Source: Allomuricauda sp.
Lineage (GTDB): Bacteria > Bacteroidota > Bacteroidia > Flavobacteriales > Flavobacteriaceae
Direction of reading: 5' to 3'
NCBI GenBank assembly: GCA_028289745.1
Contig: JANQOD010000354.1
Location: 1 to 20,685 of the forward strand
Length of the DNA: 20,685 nucleotides
Numbering within the stretch: position 1 is the stretch's first letter; each line of letters opens with the position of its first letter. A program made the position numbers and the translations under genes. Under the pieces are notes generated by a model. That model saw nothing but the letters and a program-made list of their open reading frames with translations, did no database searches and was not told where the DNA came from. Below, piece by piece: positions 15,872 to 20,685 of the stretch.

Positions 15872-16984
15872 ATGCAACAAAAGTGGTACGAAATAGCAAA
15901 TGGTGAATACCTCGTTACCCCCTCTTTGGTCGTGCATCCTGACCGTATCCAAAGAAATATCGAGACCATGATAAAAATGGCCGGTGGACCTGAATTACTG
16001 AGACCACACGTCAAGACCTACAAAATGGCCGAAATAATTGAAATGCAGTTGCGCATGGGCATCAGCAAGTTCAAGTGCGCAACAATCGCCGAGGCAGAAC
16101 TGTTGGCATTATGTGGGGGAAAAGATGTGCTCTTGGCCATGCAGCCCGTTGGGGCTTCGATCCCACGTCTTTTTAGATTGATCGTTTCCTTTCAAAATAC
16201 CAACTTTTCAACCCTTGTCGACAACACCGATACCCTTGGTGCACTCGAGAGATCTGCGATACAAGAAAATGTGGTTTTGGATGTTTGGCTCGATATAAAC
16301 AATGGTATGAACCGTACCGGAATTTTACCCGACAATACGGCCCTTGCATGTTATCGGGCCCTATACGGTTCAAAGCATCTTAGGGCAAAGGGGTTTCATG
16401 TCTACGATGGCCATATCAGGAATGCCAATTTCAAGGAACGAAAAAAGCGGTGCGATGAAGCCTTCGAACAGGTTGAAGCGCTGAAAAAAGATATTGAAAA
16501 CCTGGGCATGGAGGTCGGGAATATCGTGGTCGGTGGTTCCCCCACTTTTCCGGTACATTGCTTAAGGGAAGGTGTGCAAAAATCGCCGGGCACCATATTG
16601 TTATGGGATCAGAGCTATAGCGATATCTTGCCCGAGTCTGACTTTCTCTGTGCGGCGGTTTTGATGACCCGGATCATCAGCAAACCGGCTCCTGGTCATA
16701 TTTGTCTCGATCTCGGGCATAAGTCAGTGGCACCTGAAATGCCCTTCCCAAGGGTAAAATTTTTAAACCTTGATGGTACGTGCGAGCAAATCAAGCACAG
16801 CGAAGAGCATTTGGTCATTACTTGTAAAAATCCGGAAAAATACGCAGTAGGTGACCTGTTTTATGCGATACCCTATCACATTTGCCCGACAGTGGCCAAG
16901 TATGATGAGGTTTATATTGTGAAGAAACATAAAATTGCAGGTAGTTGGAAAGTAGCTGCTAGAGGCAACAAAATCTCTATTTGA
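15872..16984 (+). CDS. Fold-type III PLP enzyme of the D-serine dehydratase / D-threonine aldolase family
   Basis: A 370-residue cytoplasmic enzyme with an alanine-racemase-like N-terminal barrel and a C-terminal beta domain. The cofactor Lys is K48 in LRPHVKTYKMAEI, matching the RPHxKTHK signature with Tyr in place of the usual second His. Further matches are FHVYDGHIR and a GGSPTF phosphate-binding loop. Near the end PYHICPTVAKYDEV supplies H336 and C338, the His/Cys metal pair of eukaryotic-type (zinc) D-serine dehydratase; D-threonine aldolases of this fold are reported with His/Asp. That pair and the Rid neighbour favour D-serine or D-threonine elimination, giving ammonia and a 2-oxo acid. 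ATG 15872 is preferred, and ATG 15863 would add three residues. The dipeptidase starts 3 bases after the stop. Family is firm; the exact reaction is inferred. Confidence 0.85.
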   Translation: MQQKWYEIANGEYLVTPSLVVHPDRIQRNIETMIKMAGGPELLRPHVKTYKMAEIIEMQLRMGISKFKCATIAEAELLALCGGKDVLLAMQPVGASIPRLFRLIVSFQNTNFSTLVDNTDTLGALERSAIQENVVLDVWLDINNGMNRTGILPDNTALACYRALYGSKHLRAKGFHVYDGHIRNANFKERKKRCDEAFEQVEALKKDIENLGMEVGNIVVGGSPTFPVHCLREGVQKSPGTILLWDQSYSDILPESDFLCAAVLMTRIISKPAPGHICLDLGHKSVAPEMPFPRVKFLNLDGTCEQIKHSEEHLVITCKNPEKYAVGDLFYAIPYHICPTVAKYDEVYIVKKHKIAGSWKVAARGNKISI

Positions 16985-16987
16985 CCC

Positions 16988-18052
16988 ATGTTCATATTCG
17001 ATGCCCATCTAGATCTTGCCATGAATGCCATAGAGTGGAACCGCGATCTTCGGTTATCTGTCGAAGAAATCAGGGAAATCGAAAAAGGCATGACCGACAA
17101 ACCCGATAGGGCAAAGAACACCGTTTCGTTGCAAGCCATGCGCAAGGGCAATATAGGGTTGTGCGTCGCCACGCAAATCGCGCGATACTCGCCAAAGGGA
17201 AATTCGCTGCCGGGTTGGAATTCACAGCAACAGGCCTGGGCACAGACCCAAGGCCAACTCGCTTGGTACAAGGCCATGGAAGATGTAGGTGAAATGGTGC
17301 AAATTACCGATCTTCAAGAACTGAACACCCATCTTGAAATCTGGAAGAATGATACTTCCAACAAGCCCATCGGCTACATCTTGAGCCTTGAGGGAGCAGA
17401 TTCCATTATTACCATGCAATATTTGGAAAAATCATACGAGTCAGGACTTAGGGCCATAGGGCCCGCCCACTATGGCCCTGGGGTTTATGCACACGGTACC
17501 GATTCAGATGGCGGTATTGGGGCAAAAGGACGTGAACTGCTCAAAAAAATTGAAGAACTGAACCTCATTCTCGATGTGACCCATTTGTGCGACACCAGTT
17601 TTTGGGAAACAATGAATGTGTACAACGGTGCGCTTTGGGCCAGCCACAATAACTGTAGAACGCTGGTAGACCACAATCGACAATTTTCAGACAACCAGTT
17701 GAAAGAACTGGTTCAGCGTGATGCGGTAATCGGTATTCCTTTGGATGCATGGATGATGGTGCCAGATTGGATCAGGGGCAAATCCACTTCCGAACAAATG
17801 GGGGTAACTCTTGAAACGATGATTGACCACATCGATCATATCTGTCAGCTTGCCGGTAATACCTTACACGTGGGAATCGGGACCGATCTAGATGGTGCCT
17901 TTGGCAAAGAACAGTGCCCTTCAGACCTTGATACAATAGCCGATTTACAAAAAGTGCCCCATTCATTGAGAAAAAGAGGATACTCACAAACCGACATCGA
18001 AAATATCATGCACAGAAACTTCATTCACTTCATACAGAAAGTTTGGGGCTGA
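16988..18052 (+). CDS. Membrane-dipeptidase-type zinc peptidase (family M19)
   Basis: A 354-residue TIM-barrel metallopeptidase. The zinc ligands of renal dipeptidase are all recognisable: H7 and D9 (FDAHLDL), E135 (SLEGAD), H199 (DVTHLCD) and H220 (ASHNNCR), with D300 in GIGTDLDG as the later acidic residue. The 21-residue spacing of H199/H220 equals that of the mammalian enzyme. M19 enzymes cut dipeptides and tolerate or prefer a D-residue at the C-terminal position. There is no signal peptide, so it should act in the cytoplasm on imported dipeptides. It is the last gene of the permease-Rid-PLP enzyme-dipeptidase operon and could supply free D-amino acids to the enzyme encoded just upstream. 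Confidence 0.9.
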   Translation: MFIFDAHLDLAMNAIEWNRDLRLSVEEIREIEKGMTDKPDRAKNTVSLQAMRKGNIGLCVATQIARYSPKGNSLPGWNSQQQAWAQTQGQLAWYKAMEDVGEMVQITDLQELNTHLEIWKNDTSNKPIGYILSLEGADSIITMQYLEKSYESGLRAIGPAHYGPGVYAHGTDSDGGIGAKGRELLKKIEELNLILDVTHLCDTSFWETMNVYNGALWASHNNCRTLVDHNRQFSDNQLKELVQRDAVIGIPLDAWMMVPDWIRGKSTSEQMGVTLETMIDHIDHICQLAGNTLHVGIGTDLDGAFGKEQCPSDLDTIADLQKVPHSLRKRGYSQTDIENIMHRNFIHFIQKVWG

Positions 18053-18061
18053 TCGAGAAAA

Positions 18062-18109
18062 GCATTCCATGAATGCATACCAAACAGTATATATATTTTT
18101 ATATATTAG
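18062..18109 (+). promoter_or_regulatory. Two palindromic elements in the TetR gene's upstream region
   Basis: GCATTC-CAT-GAATGC at 18062-18076 is a perfect 15-bp dyad, the size of many TetR-family operators. An AT-only near-palindrome (about 18087-18109, TATATA...TATATA) follows and would be easily melted; TATTTTTA inside it resembles a -7 box. Both lie between the dipeptidase stop and ATG 18141. Autoregulation by the TetR protein is inferred. Confidence 0.35.
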
Positions 18110-18140
18110 TCTAAAATTACCAAGCGCCAACTACACATAC

Positions 18141-18737
18141 ATGTCAACCAAAGCCGAACGAACCACCGCCTACATCATTGAAACTGTTGCCCCCATTTTC
18201 AATAAATTTGGTTATGTGGGTACCAGCATGAGCGATTTGACTGAAGCCACTGGCTTGACCAAGGGTGCCATTTATGGAAACTTTGAGAACAAGGAGGCCT
18301 TAGCACTCTCTGCTTTTGAATATAACCGAAATCAACTACTGGAGGCCATTGACGAGAAATTGTCCGTTGAGGGTTCATCCATGAAAAAAGTATTCTCCCT
18401 TATCAACTTTTATCGGCAATATGATATTTTCGCACTGCCAATGGGAGGATGCCCAATCTTGAATGTCGGGGTCGATGCACAGCACAACAACAAACCTCTC
18501 ATCGCTGCCGTGGTAGAGACCATCAAAGAAATTGAAGGCAAGATTGCTTTGGTACTTGAGAATGGTGTCAACAGTAGAGAATTGCGCTTGCCCGTTACAC
18601 CTTTGCAGTTTGCCAAGCAGCTCTATACCATGCTTCAAGGTGCCGTTGCCATGTCAACCATGACCAAAGACCGAAAATATCTGATGAACACCTGTGCCTA
18701 TCTTGAACAGTTGGTGATGCAAGAAATCAAAAAGTAG
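18141..18737 (+). CDS. TetR/AcrR-family transcriptional regulator
   Basis: A 198-residue regulator. The N-terminal domain (about 3-60) is a typical TetR helix-turn-helix: AYIIETVAPIFNKFGYVGTSM, then LTEATGLTKGAIYGNFENKEAL. The C-terminal ligand and dimer domain includes PMGGCPILNVGVDAQHNNKP, a stretch shared by a subgroup of AcrR-like repressors that often sense small hydrophobic or electrophilic compounds. The frame is open from ATG 18069, but those 24 residues contain AT-rich leader sequence; ATG 18141 gives the usual TetR start. It lies 88 bases after the dipeptidase on the same strand, so it could control that operon or only itself. It ends 3 bases before the stop codon of the convergent PorP-like gene, leaving no room for a terminator between them. 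Confidence 0.9.
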   Translation: MSTKAERTTAYIIETVAPIFNKFGYVGTSMSDLTEATGLTKGAIYGNFENKEALALSAFEYNRNQLLEAIDEKLSVEGSSMKKVFSLINFYRQYDIFALPMGGCPILNVGVDAQHNNKPLIAAVVETIKEIEGKIALVLENGVNSRELRLPVTPLQFAKQLYTMLQGAVAMSTMTKDRKYLMNTCAYLEQLVMQEIKK

Positions 18738-18740
18738 TTT

Positions 18741-20549
18741 TTAGCGCTTTACCCTAAAAATCCAAGTTTTATCGGGATATTTGCCATTAAACTTGCTATC
18801 CCTAGCTTTCCTGGCCTCCTCGATGGTATTGAAACGTTTGAGATAGACATAATTATAGCCGTTTACCTCTCTGTAGAATGATTTGGGTTCAAGTCCCTTT
18901 GCCTTCAATGTCTTCATGAAGTTATCAAAGTACTTTTTGGTTCCGAACACATTGGCAATAAGATAGAACCCCGGTTGAAGTCCGTCTGCGGTCAATACCT
19001 CCTCATATTTTTCACCTGGTTTTACGTCAACCTTTTCTTCACTGATTTTTGCAATACTGTCTTTTTTGTGTTGCTCGACCAGTAATTGCCGTTCAAGCCT
19101 TTGTGCAGCGGCGATTGAATCTTGCTCTTTTTTCAATTGCGCTGCCGCCAAATTGGCCTTGGCGATCGAGTCTTGTTCTATCCTTAACCTCTTGGCCGCC
19201 TCTTCTGCCCGTAAGATGGAATCGCTGATCTTTTTGGCCCGTTCGACCATAGCAATCGAATCTTGAACTTTTCTATTGTAAACAACCCTCGCAATCGAAT
19301 CTTGCTCTCTTTTCAACTGTGCTGCCACCAAATTGGCCTTAGCAATGGAGTCGTTTTCTATTTTTAACCTTTTGGCCGCCTCTTCTGCCCGTATGATGGA
19401 GTCGTTGATCTTTTTGGCACGTTCGACCATAGCGATCGAATCTTGAACCTTTCTATTGTACACTGCCCTCGCAATCGAATCTTGAATTTGTTGTGTTCTG
19501 GCCAACTCGGCTTCCCGTTGTCTCAGTTTTTCTTCTTCTGCCCCCGTTTCAAGAATCTCTTGTTGTTCATCTTTCTGTGGTTTTGTCTCATCTGCCACTA
19601 TGTCTTCCTCCTCATCCATTTCAAATTCGACCGCTTCTTTTCTAGAATTGGCATTACCAAAATGATAAGATACCACTAATTCAAAAGTAGAGTTTTCATC
19701 GCTCAATGCAGAATCGGTAACGAACTCGAACAATCCGCCGATAGAAAATTTCTTAAAAAGGGTCACCCCTGCCCCGCCAGACATACCATAAAAGCTGTTA
19801 TAACCGCCCTGTGCCCAAAAAATGGAAGTTGCGAACAGGGTGTTGATGCCGATCTGGGTATCAGCATTGGGCACCGATCTAAGATAGAGCATAGGCCTTA
19901 TATACGATTCACCCAAGGCATCGAAAAGCTGAACTGGCACATCATAGCTCAACAATCCTGAAAAAATCGCGCCTATATTCTCCCTATCATTATCGCTCAA
20001 ATTAACTTCCAAGGCATTTTCTAAAGCCATGGCAATAGCAAAATCTCCTGATTGCAGACGTACACCCGGTGTCATTTGCAAAACAAAACTGTCAGAGGTT
20101 TCCAATTGGGGGAGGTCAATCTGATCATCTGGCACAAAACGGTCATCGGCCAATTCTTGTTGAAAAGCCAGTACATTGGCCCCTATAATGAGTCTGGTGC
20201 CATTGCCCACATCAAACGAATGGGCATAATTGCCAATGCCACCGGTGTTCAAAAATATACCGGTGTTGTGCTGTAAAAATCCAATGCCAAAGGTAGATTC
20301 GGGGGTAATTGCACCTGAATAACCAAAAAAAAGTGTCGTAGGATTACCATCTATGGTTTGCCATTGCCAACGTGTCCAGGTAGAGAGGGCATTCGGGTTG
20401 TTCCAATCCAATGAAAAAGTCGGATTGAACAAACTGGCGTTGAATCTGGTAAGATTATGTTGTCGTAAATCTTCGGGCAATGAGACCTCTTGGGCCACGA
20501 TTGTTGCATATGTACAGAACAGCACGCAAAATCCGAAGACATTTCGCAT
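18741..20549 (-). CDS. PorP/SprF-family outer-membrane protein with internal tandem repeat and SPOR-like C-terminus
   Basis: A 602-residue envelope protein. The signal peptide (1-20, MRNVFGFCVLFCTYATIVAQ) precedes a PorP/SprF-type beta-barrel domain (about 21-315; NLTRFNASLFNPTFS, FFGYSGAITPES, FELVVSYHFG). Such proteins assist type IX secretion or gliding adhesin export and, in Flavobacteria, often act with a particular surface protein. An acidic linker (about 318-345) leads to a long charged helical region in which DSIx recurs ten times; it contains two 60-residue copies at 357-476. The last 80 residues (about 520-602, GFYLIANVFGTKKYFDNFMKTL, YVYLKRF, EEARKARDSKF) resemble a SPOR peptidoglycan-binding domain. 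The protein could thus link the outer membrane to the cell wall. The frame is open to a TTG at 20582, but ATG 20549 begins the signal peptide. Confidence 0.85.
   Translation of the reverse strand: MRNVFGFCVLFCTYATIVAQEVSLPEDLRQHNLTRFNASLFNPTFSLDWNNPNALSTWTRWQWQTIDGNPTTLFFGYSGAITPESTFGIGFLQHNTGIFLNTGGIGNYAHSFDVGNGTRLIIGANVLAFQQELADDRFVPDDQIDLPQLETSDSFVLQMTPGVRLQSGDFAIAMALENALEVNLSDNDRENIGAIFSGLLSYDVPVQLFDALGESYIRPMLYLRSVPNADTQIGINTLFATSIFWAQGGYNSFYGMSGGAGVTLFKKFSIGGLFEFVTDSALSDENSTFELVVSYHFGNANSRKEAVEFEMDEEEDIVADETKPQKDEQQEILETGAEEEKLRQREAELARTQQIQDSIARAVYNRKVQDSIAMVERAKKINDSIIRAEEAAKRLKIENDSIAKANLVAAQLKREQDSIARVVYNRKVQDSIAMVERAKKISDSILRAEEAAKRLRIEQDSIAKANLAAAQLKKEQDSIAAAQRLERQLLVEQHKKDSIAKISEEKVDVKPGEKYEEVLTADGLQPGFYLIANVFGTKKYFDNFMKTLKAKGLEPKSFYREVNGYNYVYLKRFNTIEEARKARDSKFNGKYPDKTWIFRVKR
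19122..19481 (-). repeat. Two tandem 180-bp coding repeats (60-residue units built of DSIx sub-repeats)
   Basis: 19302-19481 and 19122-19301 are near-identical 180-bp copies in frame, each encoding four DSIx sub-units spaced 13, 13, 17 and 17 residues. A third copy begins at 19121 but diverges after DSIA. Differences between copies are mostly synonymous or conservative (K/R, V/A, I/L). The unit is predicted to form a long charged alpha-helix or coiled coil. Confidence 0.9.
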
Positions 20550-20579
20550 AAGAATGTGAAAATTAATACTATTTTTAAC

Positions 20580-20611
20580 CAAATCTTAAAGTAGGAAAAC
20601 GGACATGACAA
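20580..20611 (-). promoter_or_regulatory. Candidate promoter of the PorP-like gene
   Basis: On the minus strand TTG (20609-20611), a 21-base spacer and AAGATTTG (20580-20587) fit the Bacteroidota pattern with one mismatch in the -7 box, about 30 bases ahead of ATG 20549. It overlaps the start of the divergent lipoprotein gene, so evidence is modest. Confidence 0.25.
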
Positions 20612-20685
20612 GTACCATAAAACTAAAGAAATTATTTAAGGTTTTTGCTTTTTCTTTCTCATTTCTTCTATTTTTTTCGTGCAAG
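20605..20685 (+). CDS. N-terminus of a lipoprotein (3' end outside window)
   Basis: ATG 20605 opens a frame that is still open at the last base and gives 27 residues. They form a lipoprotein signal: a basic start (MTSTIKLKKLFK), a Phe/Leu/Ser hydrophobic core and LLFFSC with the lipid Cys at residue 26. What the mature protein does cannot be seen. It is divergent from the PorP-like gene with 55 bases between start codons. Confidence 0.6.
   Translation, partial: MTSTIKLKKLFKVFAFSFSFLLFFSCK

Noticed and set aside
19122..19481. Regular repeats considered as a CRISPR array or satellite
   Set aside because: The 180-bp units are in frame, near-identical throughout without unique spacers, and encode a helical protein repeat.
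1..20685. tRNA, rRNA, transposase, integrase, toxin-antitoxin or phage genes
   Set aside because: None of the characteristic motifs or folds was seen by reading either strand; a dedicated RNA or profile search could not be run.

Overview
The window reads as chromosomal DNA of a marine-type member of the Bacteroidota, most likely Flavobacteriaceae (Muricauda/Maribacter/Zobellia-like). The grounds are a PorP/SprF-type protein of the type IX secretion/gliding family, several short lipoproteins with loose lipoboxes, a bacillithiol-linked YtxJ protein, a TPR-containing HisKA_3 sensor kinase, starts without Shine-Dalgarno sequences, and intergenic boxes resembling the Bacteroidota promoter consensus TAnnTTTG. 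No tRNA, rRNA, CRISPR, IS or phage gene was recognised. Gene density is high and no gene-free stretch reaches 300 bases.

Layout. (1) 1-3129, plus strand: the tail of an unidentified gene, then a compact run of a lipoprotein glutaminyl-peptide cyclotransferase, a hotdog thioesterase and a beta-helix lipoprotein. (2) 3255-8044, plus strand: a signalling block. It has a LytTR regulator whose receiver domain has lost its phospho-acceptor, a 56-residue cysteine-containing lipoprotein, a terminator, a TPR histidine kinase, its LuxR-like response regulator with a TTG start, and a 217-residue protein of unknown family. The non-coding DNA between these genes holds direct and inverted repeats at regulator-like spacing. 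(3) 8041-11165: glyA (minus), an unrecognised lipoprotein (plus), a probably bidirectional terminator, and ytxJ (minus). (4) 11310-13910: clpB with its own candidate promoter and a strong terminator. (5) 14082-18052: a four-gene operon of GntP-type permease, Rid protein, fold-type III PLP enzyme (D-serine dehydratase/D-threonine aldolase family) and M19 dipeptidase, followed by a TetR regulator at 18141-18737. (6) 18741-20685: a PorP/SprF-like protein with an internal 60-residue tandem repeat and a SPOR-like C-terminus (minus), then the start of a divergent lipoprotein gene running off the window.

Two groups look like working units. The 14082-18052 operon fits uptake and breakdown of D-amino acids or D-amino-acid dipeptides: import, dipeptide cleavage, PLP-dependent elimination, and removal of the reactive enamine by the Rid protein. 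The 3255-8044 block fits an envelope-sensing or peptide-sensing system in which a tiny exported lipoprotein sits between a phosphorylation-independent LytTR regulator and a periplasmic-TPR kinase. The second is the more speculative and the more novel of the two.
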